A stretch of DNA of 64,000 nt from Micropruina glycogenica (GCF_039524395.1 NZ_BAAAGO010000042.1), one strand, 5' to 3'. Positions 8,034 to 16,566 are shown, counted from the first letter of the stretch. Numbers and translations are program-made. Notes: generated by a model not told the origin, from the letters alone.

Positions 8034-9147
8034 CCGTCCTCAACTTGCGGACGCGCAGCGCATCGTGGTGAAGGTCGGCTCGTCGTCGCTCACCGGACGA
8101 CGCGGTCTCGACGGTGACCGGCTGCAGAGCCTGGTCGACAGCCTGGCGGCGCTACGGCGGGCCGGTAAAGACGTGGTGCTGGTGTCGTCCGGGGCGGTGG
8201 CGGCGGGCATGCCGGCGTTGGGCATGAAGCATCGTCCGCGCGACCTGGCCAGCCAGCAGGCGGCGGCCTCGGTGGGGCAGGGATTGTTGATCGAGCGCTA
8301 CGACGCGCTGTTCGCCCGGCACGACATCGTGGTGGGGCAGGTGCTGCTCACCGTCGACGACCTGACCCGGCAGGCCGGCTACCGCAATGCACTGCGCACG
8401 TTCACCCGGCTGATGCAGTTGGGGGCGGTGCCGGTGGTGAACGAGAACGACACCGTGGCCACGCACGAGATTCGCTTCGGCGACAACGATCGGCTGGCCG
8501 CCCTGGTGGCGCACCTGGTGCAGGCCGACGCGCTGGTGCTGCTGTCGGACGTGGACGCGCTGTACACGCGGCACCCGTCCGATCCAGAGGCGGTGAAGAT
8601 CACTGAAGTGGCCGACGTGGACGATCTCGACGTCGACACCTCACGGATCGGCTCGCAGGTGGGCACCGGCGGCATGGCCACCAAGCTGCAGGCGGCGCGG
8701 ATCGCCACCGCGGCTGGTATCTCGGTGGTGCTGGCGTCATTCAACGACCACGCGGCGGCCGTCAGCGGGGGAGCGGTCGGCACGCTGTTTCACCCCACCG
8801 GCAAGAAGCGGGCGCGTCGGCTGATGTGGCTGGCCTACGCGTCGCAGGCCAAGGGCGACCTGGTGCTCGACGACGGGGCGGTGCGGGCGGTGCTCGAGCG
8901 CAAGGCGTCCTTGCTGCCGGCCGGCATCACCGCCGTGCACGGCGAGTTCTTGGCCGGCGAGCCGGTGCGGCTGCTCGACCTGGCCGGTGCCGTGATCGCC
9001 CGCGGCATCGTCAACTACGACGCCGGCGACCTGCCTGAACTGCTGGGCAAGAGCACACACCAGCTCGTCGAAGAGCGCGGCCCCGAGTTCGACCGCGAAG
9101 TCGTTCATCGCGACGCGTTGATCGTGAAGCTGCGCAAGAAGTCCTGA
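8026..9147 (+). CDS. proB: Glutamate 5-kinase with PUA domain
   Basis: The first enzyme of proline synthesis, phosphorylating glutamate to glutamyl 5-phosphate. The amino-acid kinase domain shows 'VVKVGSSSLTG', 'LVSSGAVAAGM', 'VPVVNENDTVA', 'FGDNDRLAALVA' and 'GTGGMATKLQAA'; the C-terminal PUA domain covers about residues 280-360 ('GDLVLDDGAVRAV', 'ARGIVNYD'). At 373 residues it is full length. It overlaps obgE by 8 bases. The next pathway gene, proA, usually follows closely but here is 7.4 kb downstream, beyond a uronate gene block. Confidence 0.97.
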   Translation: MTDRPQLADAQRIVVKVGSSSLTGRRGLDGDRLQSLVDSLAALRRAGKDVVLVSSGAVAAGMPALGMKHRPRDLASQQAAASVGQGLLIERYDALFARHDIVVGQVLLTVDDLTRQAGYRNALRTFTRLMQLGAVPVVNENDTVATHEIRFGDNDRLAALVAHLVQADALVLLSDVDALYTRHPSDPEAVKITEVADVDDLDVDTSRIGSQVGTGGMATKLQAARIATAAGISVVLASFNDHAAAVSGGAVGTLFHPTGKKRARRLMWLAYASQAKGDLVLDDGAVRAVLERKASLLPAGITAVHGEFLAGEPVRLLDLAGAVIARGIVNYDAGDLPELLGKSTHQLVEERGPEFDREVVHRDALIVKLRKKS

Positions 9148-9159
9148 GCGGCAGGTATT

Positions 9160-9218
9160 GGGGACGGTTCCGATTACCCACCCACGAGGGCTTCTGGTGG
9201 GTAATCGAAACCGTCCCC
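9160..9218. repeat. GGGGACGGTTC-family inverted repeat (long hairpin)
   Basis: Two 23-base arms (9160-9182 and 9196-9218), complementary with a single mismatch, surround a 13-base loop. The outer ends are GGGGACGGTT and AACCGTCCCC. It lies 12 bases after the proB stop and before the converging IclR gene, so it could serve as a bidirectional terminator. The same outer motif recurs at 16491-16566, 19945-20028 and 45713-45800, which makes it one member of a dispersed repeat family. Confidence 0.85.
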
Positions 9219-9252
9219 TTTACCCGTCAACCCCGCGAGCCCGGCCCGCTGA

Positions 9253-10005
9253 TCACTGGACGGGCAGGCTCAAACCCTCGGGCAGCAGCGGCGGCAACAC
9301 CTCGCGAATCAGGTTCGACAGTGCCTGCTGGCGCGCCGTCGTCAGCCGCTCGGCGGGCATCGTGATCGACAAAGCCGCCACCGGGCTGGGGCCCTGCATC
9401 ACCGCGGTGCCCAGGCAGGCCACACCGGGTTCGGTCTCTTCCAACTCAGTGGAGTAGCCGCGTTCGCGGGTGGCGTGCACGGCCGCGATCAACTGCGGCA
9501 GGGTGACCGTGCTGTTGTGCAGGTAGGCGGCCAACTGGTCGTCGGGCACGTCACGAAAGGCCAGCAGCGCCCGGCCCATTGCCGACGATGCCGCCGACGT
9601 GCGCTGGCCGACCTGCGACCACACCCGGATCGCCCGCTCGGGTTCCACCTTGTCGACGTACATCACCTGGTCGCCGATCAGCACGCCCAGGTGCACCAAC
9701 TCGTCGGCCTCGTGCGACAGCGCGATCAGCGCCGGGTGCAGCGACTGAGCCAGGCTCTGCGGGGTGAGGAACTGCTGGCCGAGCGCCATTGCCGCCGCGC
9801 CCAACCGGTAGTCGCCGGTCGACGCTGACTGGGTGACAAAGCCGTGGGCGCGCATGGTCGACAGCGCGCGGTACGCGGTGGACTTGTTCACCCCGGTCGC
9901 GACAGCCAGTTCGGTGAGCGGTGCACCCTTGGGGCCGGCCTGCGACAGGGCGGTGAGCAGGCTCAATGCGCGATCGATCGCTTCGACGCGTGGTCCTTCG
10001 GTCAT
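9253..10005 (-). CDS. IclR-family transcriptional regulator of the uronate operon
   Basis: A 250-residue protein with an N-terminal winged helix ('ALSLLTALSQ', 'LTELAVATGVNKSTAYRAL') and a C-terminal effector domain ('LSHEADELVHLGVL', 'SAMGRALLAF', 'GVACLGTAVM'), the full IclR layout. The frame extends to 10083, but the family start corresponds to ATG 10005 ('MTEGPRVEAIDRAL'). It is divergent from the eda-kdgK-manD-uxuB genes, with repeated TTTCA/TGAA elements between them. By analogy with KdgR-type IclR proteins it probably represses the operon until KDG or a related acid is present; that is inference. Confidence 0.9.
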   Translation of the reverse strand: MTEGPRVEAIDRALSLLTALSQAGPKGAPLTELAVATGVNKSTAYRALSTMRAHGFVTQSASTGDYRLGAAAMALGQQFLTPQSLAQSLHPALIALSHEADELVHLGVLIGDQVMYVDKVEPERAIRVWSQVGQRTSAASSAMGRALLAFRDVPDDQLAAYLHNSTVTLPQLIAAVHATRERGYSTELEETEPGVACLGTAVMQGPSPVAALSITMPAERLTTARQQALSNLIREVLPPLLPEGLSLPVQ

Positions 10006-10023
10006 ACCGCGATGATGCCTGGT

Positions 10024-10133
10024 CGTTTCACTGAATGCAACGATCGGATTCATTGTGCGAAAGATGCTTGCGACTCTAGACACGTATGTGCCACAATCGT
10101 TTCAAACAACGAACCGAGCGTTTCAATGAACAA
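10024..10133. promoter_or_regulatory. Operator region with four IclR/KdgR-like half-palindromes
   Basis: Between the divergent IclR gene and eda lie four related elements: CGTTTCACTGAATGC (10024-10038), GGATTCATTGTGCGAA (10047-10062), CGTTTCAAACAACGAAC (10098-10114) and CGTTTCAATGAACAA (10119-10133). Each pairs a TTTCA or ATTCA with a following TGAA or CGAA in an imperfect dyad, as known for IclR-family operators. The last one is 8 bases before the AGGAG ribosome-binding site of eda, so occupation would block transcription or early elongation. Confidence 0.65.
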
Positions 10134-10151
10134 AACAGCCAGGAGTCGTGG

Positions 10152-10781
10152 ATGTCTGACCTGATCGCCCAGATACTCGCCAGCCGCATCGTGCCCGTGG
10201 TGGTGGTGAACGACGCCGCCCGCGCCGCCGGTCTGGCGGACGCGCTGGTCGCCGGTAACCTGCCCGTCGCCGAGGTCACCCTGCGCACCCCCGCCGCCCC
10301 CGAGGCGATCGCCACCATGGCGAAGAACCCCGACCTGCTGGTCGGCGCCGGCACCGTGCTCACCCCCGCGCAGGTCGACCTGGCCGTGGACGCCGGCGCG
10401 AAGTTCCTGGTCAGCCCCGGGTTCAGCGCCGAGACGGTGGCCCGCGCCGCCGAGCGCGGCGTGCCGATCGTGCCCGGCACCGTCACCCCGAGCGAGGTGA
10501 TGGCCGCCCTGGCCACCGAGCTGACGCTGCTCAAGTTCTTCCCCGCCGCCAATTACGGCGGCACCGGCACCCTCAAGGCGTTCGCCTCGGTGTTCGGCCG
10601 GGCCAGCTTCATTCCCACGGGCGGCGTCTCGACGTCGAACCTCGGCGACTACCTCGGTCTGCCCAACGTCCCCGCCGTCGGCGGCTCGTGGATGGTGCCG
10701 CCGAAGGCCATCGACGCCGGTGACTTCGCCACCGTGCAATCCCTGAGCGCCGAAGCGGTCGCCGCCGCGGCCGCCCTCTGA
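10152..10781 (+). CDS. eda: 2-keto-3-deoxy-6-phosphogluconate (KDPG) aldolase
   Basis: A 209-residue class I aldolase that splits KDPG into pyruvate and glyceraldehyde 3-phosphate. Visible active-site segments are 'VAEVTLRT' (catalytic Glu), 'GAGTVLTPAQ' and 'LLKFFPA' (Schiff-base Lys), with 'IPTGGVS' near the phosphate site. ATG 10152 has AGGAG at 10141-10145. It is first in an operon with kdgK, manD and uxuB and carries out the last step of the Ashwell route of hexuronate breakdown. Confidence 0.94.
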   Translation: MSDLIAQILASRIVPVVVVNDAARAAGLADALVAGNLPVAEVTLRTPAAPEAIATMAKNPDLLVGAGTVLTPAQVDLAVDAGAKFLVSPGFSAETVARAAERGVPIVPGTVTPSEVMAALATELTLLKFFPAANYGGTGTLKAFASVFGRASFIPTGGVSTSNLGDYLGLPNVPAVGGSWMVPPKAIDAGDFATVQSLSAEAVAAAAAL

Positions 10782-10798
10782 CCCCGAAGGACGACGTG

Positions 10799-11902
10799 AT
10801 GCCCAACCAACTGACCCTGCGCCCGGCGGACGAATGCCGCTACGACGCCCTCGCCCTCGGCGAGGTGATGCTGCGGCTCGACCCCGGTGAACTGCGCATT
10901 CGCACCGCCCGCAGCTTCACCGCCTGGGAGGGCGGCGGCGAGTACAACGTGGTGCGCGGCCTGAGCCGGGTGTTCGGCCAGCGCGCCGGTGTGATCACCG
11001 CACTGGTGGACGACGAGGTCGGCCACCTGATCGAGGGCTTCATCATGGCGGGCGGGGTGGACACCTCGCTGATCCACTGGGCCCCCTCGGACGGCGTTGG
11101 CCGCACCGTGCGCAACGGCCTCAACTTCACCGAGCGCGGCTTTGGCGTGCGCGGCGCCAAGGGCGTCAACGACCGGGGCCACACCGCGATCGCGCAGCTC
11201 GGCCCCGACGAGGTCGACTTCGAGGCGATCTTCAGCCAAGGCGTCCGCTGGCTACACACCGGCGGCATTTTCGCCGCCTTGAGCGAGACCAGCGCCGCCA
11301 CCGCGCTGGCCGCCATGAAGGCCGCCAAGAAATGCGGCACCATCGTCAGCTACGACCTCAACTACCGGCCCAGCCTGTGGAAGAGCATCGGCGGCCAGCA
11401 GCGCGCGCAAGAGGTGAACCGCGAGCTCGCCCAGTACGTCGACGTGATGATCGGCAACGAAGAGGACTTCACCGCCTCCCTCGGCTTCGAGATCGAGGGT
11501 GTCGACGAGCACCTCACCGAGCTGCCGATCGAGGGCTTCTCGCGCATGATCGAGACCGCGGCCAAGGCCTTCCCCAACCTTCAGGTGATCGCCACCACGC
11601 TGCGAGCCGTGCACAGCGCGTCCGACAACGACTGGAGCGCCCTGGCCTGGTCGCCCGAAACCGGTTTGGTGCAGGCCGCCGACCGCAAGCATCTCGAGAT
11701 CCTCGACCGGGTGGGCGGCGGCGACTCGTTCGCCTCCGGCCTGTCCTACGGGCTGATCGCCGGCGAGGACCTGCAGACCGCCGTCGAGTACGGCGCCGCG
11801 CACGGCGCCCTGGCCATGACCACCCCCGGCGACACCACGATGGCCACCAGGGCCGAGGTGCTGAAGCTGGCCGGCGGCGGCAGCGCGCGCGTGGATCGCT
11901 GA
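10799..11902 (+). CDS. kdgK: PfkB-family sugar kinase, probable 2-keto-3-deoxygluconate kinase
   Basis: A 367-residue ribokinase-fold enzyme. The N-terminal 'ALGEVMLRLDPGE' and 'GGGEYNVVRGLSRVFG' match KDG kinases, and the C-terminal PfkB signature is 'DRVGGGDSFASGL' with the catalytic Asp. It is somewhat longer than typical (about 310-340 residues). A GTG at 10796 directly precedes ATG 10799; I use the ATG, with AAGGA just upstream. The substrate is inferred from the operon: it would feed KDPG to the aldolase encoded immediately before it. Confidence 0.88.
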   Translation: MPNQLTLRPADECRYDALALGEVMLRLDPGELRIRTARSFTAWEGGGEYNVVRGLSRVFGQRAGVITALVDDEVGHLIEGFIMAGGVDTSLIHWAPSDGVGRTVRNGLNFTERGFGVRGAKGVNDRGHTAIAQLGPDEVDFEAIFSQGVRWLHTGGIFAALSETSAATALAAMKAAKKCGTIVSYDLNYRPSLWKSIGGQQRAQEVNRELAQYVDVMIGNEEDFTASLGFEIEGVDEHLTELPIEGFSRMIETAAKAFPNLQVIATTLRAVHSASDNDWSALAWSPETGLVQAADRKHLEILDRVGGGDSFASGLSYGLIAGEDLQTAVEYGAAHGALAMTTPGDTTMATRAEVLKLAGGGSARVDR

Positions 11903-11906
11903 GCCG

Positions 11907-13121
11907 ATGGACGTCATCGAGAAGGTCGAAGTGCTCGTCAGCAGCCCGTCGCGCAACTACGTGACGCTGCGGCTGACCACCCGCGACGGCATCGTCGGCC
12001 TCGGTGACGCCACCGTGAACGGACGCGAACTGTCCGTGGCCGCCTACCTGCGCGACCACGTCGGGCCGCTGCTGATCGGCCGCGACCCGGGCCGCATCGA
12101 AGACACCTGGCAATACCTGTACCGGGGCGTGTACTGGCGCCGCGGCCCGATCGGCATGGCCGCCATCGGCGCGGTCGATATCGCCCTGTGGGACATTCTC
12201 GGCAAGCGCACCGGCCAGCCGCTCTACCAGCTGTTCGGCGGACGCGTCCGCGACCGGTTGGCCACCTACCGGCACGCCTTCGGCTGGGACCTGCCTGCCC
12301 TGCTCGACCAGGTGGACGCCCATCGCGAGGCCGGCTTCAGCAACATCCGGGTGCAGACCGGCGTGCCCGAACTCGACGTCGTGTACGGGGTCACCAAGGA
12401 CGGTCCGGTCTACGAGCCCGCGGGACGCTCCGCCCGTCCGGCCGAGGAGACCTGGGACGCCGAGGCGTATCTGCGCTACGTGCCCGGGGTGATCGAGGGC
12501 GTCCGCGAGCAGGTCGGCCCCGGCGTCAATCTGCTGCACGACGCCCACCACCGGCTCACCCCGATTCAGGCCGCCCGGCTCGGCAAGGCGCTGGAGCCGG
12601 TCGGCCTGTACTGGCTGGAGGACGTCACCCCGGCCGAAGACCAGGAGGCGCTGCGGCTGGTGCGTCAGCACACCACCACGCCGCTGGCCATCGGCGAGGT
12701 GTTCAACACTATCTGGGACTGCCAGTACCTGATCGAGAACCGGCTGATCGACTACATTCGTGCCGCGGTCGTGCACGCCGGCGGCATCAGCCACATTCGC
12801 AAGATCTTCGCCCTGGCCGAGGTGCACGGCGTGCAGGCGGCGCCGCACGGGCCCTCCGACGTGTCACCGATCTCGCTCGCGGCGTCCATTCACCTGGGTG
12901 TGGCCACGCACAACTTCGCCATTCAGGAGTACATGGGCTACCCCGATCTCGTGCACGAGGCGTTTCCGCACGCCTGGCGCGTCGAGGACGGCCACCTGCA
13001 GCCCGGCGACGAGCCCGGTCTGGGCGTAACCCTCACCGAGGACCTGCACCGTGCGGAAGACTACGAAGCGGCCTACCTGCCCGTCGCGCGACGACGCGAC
13101 GGAACCCTCACAGATTGGTGA
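11907..13121 (+). CDS. manD: D-mannonate dehydratase, enolase superfamily (ManD type)
   Basis: A 404-residue enolase-superfamily protein converting D-mannonate to 2-keto-3-deoxygluconate. ManD hallmarks are visible: 'YWRRGPIGMAAIGAVDIALWD', 'HDAHHRLTP' carrying metal ligand and base residues, 'YWLEDVTPAEDQ', and 'IGEVFN' followed by 'HAGGIS' and 'APHGPSDVSP'. The name is supported by its neighbours, since KDG is the substrate of the kinase immediately upstream (4 bases away). Some ManD-like proteins are catalytically weak, so activity is inferred. Confidence 0.9.
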   Translation: MDVIEKVEVLVSSPSRNYVTLRLTTRDGIVGLGDATVNGRELSVAAYLRDHVGPLLIGRDPGRIEDTWQYLYRGVYWRRGPIGMAAIGAVDIALWDILGKRTGQPLYQLFGGRVRDRLATYRHAFGWDLPALLDQVDAHREAGFSNIRVQTGVPELDVVYGVTKDGPVYEPAGRSARPAEETWDAEAYLRYVPGVIEGVREQVGPGVNLLHDAHHRLTPIQAARLGKALEPVGLYWLEDVTPAEDQEALRLVRQHTTTPLAIGEVFNTIWDCQYLIENRLIDYIRAAVVHAGGISHIRKIFALAEVHGVQAAPHGPSDVSPISLAASIHLGVATHNFAIQEYMGYPDLVHEAFPHAWRVEDGHLQPGDEPGLGVTLTEDLHRAEDYEAAYLPVARRRDGTLTDW

Positions 13122-13127
13122 TCGACG

Positions 13128-14600
13128 ATGACCCAAGCCCTCTCGAAGGCCACGTACGACGGTGCCGTGCTGGGCGTCAGCGCCCCGCCCACCCCGGGCA
13201 TGCTGCACCTCGGTATCGGCAACTTCCACCGCGCCCACGCCGCGGTCTACACCGCGAAGGCCATGGCCGCGCAGGGTGGTGACTGGGGAATCGTCGCCGT
13301 CGCCAACCGTTCGCGCCGGGTGGTCGATTCGCTGGCCGGCCAGGGCTTTCTCTACTCGATCCTCGAACTCAGCAGCGCCGGCGAGCGGGTCGACGTGATG
13401 GACGTGCACCGCGAAACCCTGGTGGCATCGGAACAGACCGCCGAACTGATGGCCCGCATCGCCAGCCCCGAGATCAAGATCGTCACCATGACCATTTCGG
13501 AGAACGGCTACTGCCGCAACGCGGTGACCGGCGACCTCGACGTGGACGGCGATCTGGTCAGCGCCGACCTGGCCAACCCCGCCGCCCCGCGCACCAGCAT
13601 CGGCCAGCTCGCCGGGGCCCTGATCAGGCGCTACCAGGGCGACGGGGGACCGCTGACCATCCTGTCGTGCGACAACCTGGTCTCGGCCGGCCACACGGCG
13701 CAGAAGATGGTCACCCAGTACTTGCAGGCGACCGCCACGCCGGACGGCTTTCACGACTGGTTCGAGGCGTCCGTCACGTTTCCCAACGCGATGGTCGATC
13801 GCATCGTGCCCGGCACCACCGACGCCACACGGGCCCGGGTACGGGAGCTGCTCGGGGTCACTGACGCCATCCCGGTGCCCGCCGAACGGTTCAGCATGTG
13901 GGTGATCGAGGACAAGTTCGCCGCCGGACGTCCGGCCTGGGAAGAGGGGGGAGCGATCTTCTCCGACGAGGTCGAGGCGTACGAACTGGTCAAGCTGCGG
14001 CTGCTCAACGGCTCGCACTCGCTGATCGCCTACCTCGGCGGCCTTTCGGGCGCCGACACCATTCCGGCCAGCTTCGGCCAGGACTTCGTGCGCGAATGCG
14101 TCACCGAGTTGCTGAACGTCGAATACCTGCCCAGCATCGACTTGCCCAGCGGTTTCGACCCGCAGGCCTACATCGCTCAACTGTTCGACCGCTGGAGCAA
14201 CCACGCGCTCGGCGACGCGACCGCTCGAGTCGGCTCCGACGGTTCGCTCAAGCTGCTGCAGCGGGTGCCCGACCCGGCGCTGCGCCTGCTGAACCTGGGC
14301 GAGATGCCGCAGCAGCTCGCCCTGATGGTGGCCGGGTGGATCGCCTGCGTCGCGCCCCCGGAAGGTTTCGACCCCGGCCCGATCGCCGCAGCGATGATCG
14401 AGCCGGCCAAAGAGAAGCTGGCGGCGGTCACCACCGGCGCCGGATCGGTGCGGGCCCACGTCGAGAAGATCATGCGCGGCGGCTTCTTCCCCGAGGCTCT
14501 CGCCACACACGACGAGTTCGTCGGCCGGGTCGCCGAACTGGTCGAGATCATCATCACCCACGGCGTCCGCGACGCAGCAAGAACCGCCTTGGACGCCTGA
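13128..14600 (+). CDS. uxuB: Mannitol dehydrogenase-family D-mannonate oxidoreductase (fructuronate reductase)
   Basis: A 490-residue long-chain polyol dehydrogenase. The NAD-binding start 'LHLGIGNFHRAHAAVYT' and the catalytic K-x5-N-x2-H motif ('KLRLLNGSHSLIAYLG', about residues 286-301) are clear. In this operon it would interconvert fructuronate and mannonate, feeding manD seven bases upstream. A different polyol substrate is possible, since the family also covers mannitol and arabinitol. No uronate isomerase (UxaC) or uptake system is present in the window, so the first steps must be encoded elsewhere. Confidence 0.88.
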   Translation: MTQALSKATYDGAVLGVSAPPTPGMLHLGIGNFHRAHAAVYTAKAMAAQGGDWGIVAVANRSRRVVDSLAGQGFLYSILELSSAGERVDVMDVHRETLVASEQTAELMARIASPEIKIVTMTISENGYCRNAVTGDLDVDGDLVSADLANPAAPRTSIGQLAGALIRRYQGDGGPLTILSCDNLVSAGHTAQKMVTQYLQATATPDGFHDWFEASVTFPNAMVDRIVPGTTDATRARVRELLGVTDAIPVPAERFSMWVIEDKFAAGRPAWEEGGAIFSDEVEAYELVKLRLLNGSHSLIAYLGGLSGADTIPASFGQDFVRECVTELLNVEYLPSIDLPSGFDPQAYIAQLFDRWSNHALGDATARVGSDGSLKLLQRVPDPALRLLNLGEMPQQLALMVAGWIACVAPPEGFDPGPIAAAMIEPAKEKLAAVTTGAGSVRAHVEKIMRGGFFPEALATHDEFVGRVAELVEIIITHGVRDAARTALDA

Positions 14601-14607
14601 ACCAACT

Positions 14608-14704
14608 CCACCCGTCATCCCGGCGAACGCCGGGATCTCCACACCCGCCACGGCCCGCTTACCGATCTCGTCATCCGGCGAACGCCGGGATCTCCACACC
14701 CGCT
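14608..14704. repeat. Two CCCGGCG-family repeat units between uxuB and the idonate-type dehydrogenase
   Basis: Two direct copies of a unit of about 56 bases: TCATCCCGGCGAACGCCGGG then ATCTCCACACCCGC, the first starting near 14614 and the second near 14669 (the second lacks one C of the CCC run). The dyad core is the same as in the 1572-1690 cluster, but the linker is CACACCCGCYACG instead of GACGAGCTCGACC. The hairpins may reduce read-through from uxuB into the next gene. Confidence 0.8.
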
Positions 14705-14729
14705 ACGACCCGCCTCGAAAGGACAGTCG

Positions 14730-15746
14730 ATGAAGACCTTGAAGATCCACGGTGCCGAACAGATCACCATCGAGGACGCCCCGGTTCCCGAGCCGGCCGC
14801 CGACGAGGTGCTGGTCCGGATGATGTACGGCGGCATCTGCGGCTCCGACCTGCACTACTACTTCCACGGCCGCAACGGCGCCTTCGTGGTCACCGAACCC
14901 TTCACGCCCGGGCATGAGATGTCGGGCGTGGTCGAGCGTGACCCGTCCGGCAAGTGGGCGCCCGGCACCCCCGTCACCATCGCCCCCGCCACCTTCGGCA
15001 CCTCGCAACCCGGCATCGAGGACCGCAAGTACCTGTGGCCCGGCGGCAGCTACTTCGGCAGCGCGTCCACCACGCCGCACACCCAGGGCGGCATGAGCGA
15101 GTACCGAGCGGTGAACGAGTTCATGCTGCGCGAACTGCCGGAGGGCCTCTCTCTGAAGGAGGCGGCACTGGCCGAACCGCTTGCGGTGGCGCTGCACGCG
15201 ATCCGGATCGCCGGAGGTGTCGAGGGCAAGAAGGTGCTCGTCACCGGGTCGGGCCCGATCGGGCTCTGCGCCGTGGCCGCCGCGGTGGCGCTCGGCGCCA
15301 GTGAGGTCGCTGCCACCGACATGTTGGACGGCCCTCTGGAGCGCGCCCGCGCCCTTGGTGCCACCGCGACCTACAAGGCGGGCGAGCAGGACGTGCCGCA
15401 GACGGCCTTCGACGTGGCACTGGAGTGCTCCGGGGTCGCCCCCGCTGTCAGCCAGGCGCTGAGCGCAGTTCGCGCGGCCGGCATCGTCGTGCAGGTCGGC
15501 ATTCTGCCCGCTGAACCGATCGCGGTGAATCTGGCGCCGCTGGTCAGTCGCGAGGTGCAGTATCTCGGCACCTTCCGGTTCGACGACGAGATCGACCAGG
15601 CGATCACTCTCCTCGCCGCCAACCCCTCGATCGGCAAGGTCGTGACGCACGTGATCGACGCCAAGCACATCATCGAGGCGTTCGAAACGGCTCGCAACAG
15701 CCAGGAGTCCGGCAAGGTCGTCGTCTCGCTCTGGCTCGACGACTGA
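14730..15746 (+). CDS. L-idonate 5-dehydrogenase-like MDR dehydrogenase lacking structural-zinc cysteines
   Basis: A 338-residue medium-chain dehydrogenase. Catalytic-zinc residues are seen in 'GGICGSDLHYY' and 'PGHEMSG', the Rossmann loop in 'VTGSGPIGLCAV', and 'GSASTTPHTQGGMSEY' is typical of L-idonate 5-dehydrogenases. Where relatives carry a four-Cys structural-zinc loop, this one reads 'ATFGTSQPGIEDRKYLW' with no cysteine. GAAAGGA at about 14716-14722 serves ATG 14730. It follows the uronate genes after a 129-base repeat-containing gap and probably oxidises a sugar acid such as L-idonate to 5-ketogluconate. Confidence 0.85.
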   Translation: MKTLKIHGAEQITIEDAPVPEPAADEVLVRMMYGGICGSDLHYYFHGRNGAFVVTEPFTPGHEMSGVVERDPSGKWAPGTPVTIAPATFGTSQPGIEDRKYLWPGGSYFGSASTTPHTQGGMSEYRAVNEFMLRELPEGLSLKEAALAEPLAVALHAIRIAGGVEGKKVLVTGSGPIGLCAVAAAVALGASEVAATDMLDGPLERARALGATATYKAGEQDVPQTAFDVALECSGVAPAVSQALSAVRAAGIVVQVGILPAEPIAVNLAPLVSREVQYLGTFRFDDEIDQAITLLAANPSIGKVVTHVIDAKHIIEAFETARNSQESGKVVVSLWLDD

Positions 15747-15818
15747 GCCGCCAGGTCGTCCCACCTGGGGCGTCCCTCGTTCTGCCGGCAGCATGCGCCC
15801 GCCTGCGGCGATGCGCGG

Positions 15819-16253
15819 TCATGACGGCGACGGCGGGCTGGCCGGGCCGGGAAATCCGGCCGGTTCAATGCCCAGGTCACGCATGCGGGCGGTGTAGAGC
15901 CGGTAGTGGCGCAGCGCTTCGCCGTGCCGTCGCGCGGCGGCGAGCCGACCGACCAGCACCAGATGCGTGGGCTCGTCGTAGGGGTCGACCCTCAGCAGCC
16001 GCAAACCGTGGCGCAGTGCCTCGTCGGTGTTGCCGGCGCCGGCGTGCCCCTCGACCAGGCGCCGCAACACCACCAGATGAACCGCGCGGCACTCTTCGCG
16101 CAACGCCGCCTGGTCGGCGAACTGCTCGCCCTGCAGGGCTTCGCCCTCGAGCACCTCACCGGTGTAACAGGCTTCGGCCTCGGCCAGCGCGCATGCGCTG
16201 TGGTACAACGACGACAGGTACGGGTTCCAGCGCAAGTCAAAGGAACTGTCGGG
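15819..16253 (-). pseudogene. Remnant of a SARP/AfsR-type regulator (BTAD domain)
   Basis: The minus-strand frame encodes the C-terminal half of a bacterial transcriptional activator domain: 'LREECRAVHLVVLRRLVEGH', then 'ALRHGLRLLRVDPYDEPTH' and 'RHYRLYTARMRDLGIEP', a TPR-like fold found after the DNA-binding domain of SARP/AfsR regulators. The frame is closed upstream by a TGA at 16254-16256 and no winged-helix domain is found in front of it, so the N-terminal half is missing. A TTG at 16235 is the only start-like codon. I read it as a decayed gene at the edge of the inserted uronate block. Confidence 0.7.
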
Positions 16254-16435
16254 TCAGGGGCTGCGACTCGTCGACGTCGAAGTGTTCGGGGGGCTGGTCT
16301 CCTGACCATCGGGGGGAGGGGGAGGCGGTCCGGGCGTCCCGCGTCGGCGTAACCCACCGTCCGGGGGCCCGGGCACCCGGCACGCCCCCGCCGCAACGAA
16401 GAAGCCGCACCCCTCACGTCCGGCCACAGACCACC

Positions 16436-16566
16436 CGTCATCCCGGCGAACGCCGGGATCTCCCCGCCCCCTGGGATGCTGGCGCGAGTTGGGGACGGTT
16501 CCTATCTCGCGCCACCCCTACATCTAGTGTTGTGCGACTCGGTGGCGCCCAATCGGAACCGTCCCC
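16436..16566. repeat. Adjacent CCCGGCG unit and GGGGACGGTTC inverted repeat before proA
   Basis: 16438-16462 is one copy of the TCATCCCGGCGAACGCCGGG unit. Then 16491-16502 (GGGGACGGTTCC) and 16555-16566 (GGAACCGTCCCC) form the outer arms of an inverted repeat, with GCGCCACC/GGTGGCGC arms inside. A nested dyad GGCGCGAG/CTCGCGCC sits at 16481-16488 and 16506-16513. The right arm ends 29 bases before the proA start. Both repeat families thus meet at the junction of the uronate block and proA. Confidence 0.8.
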
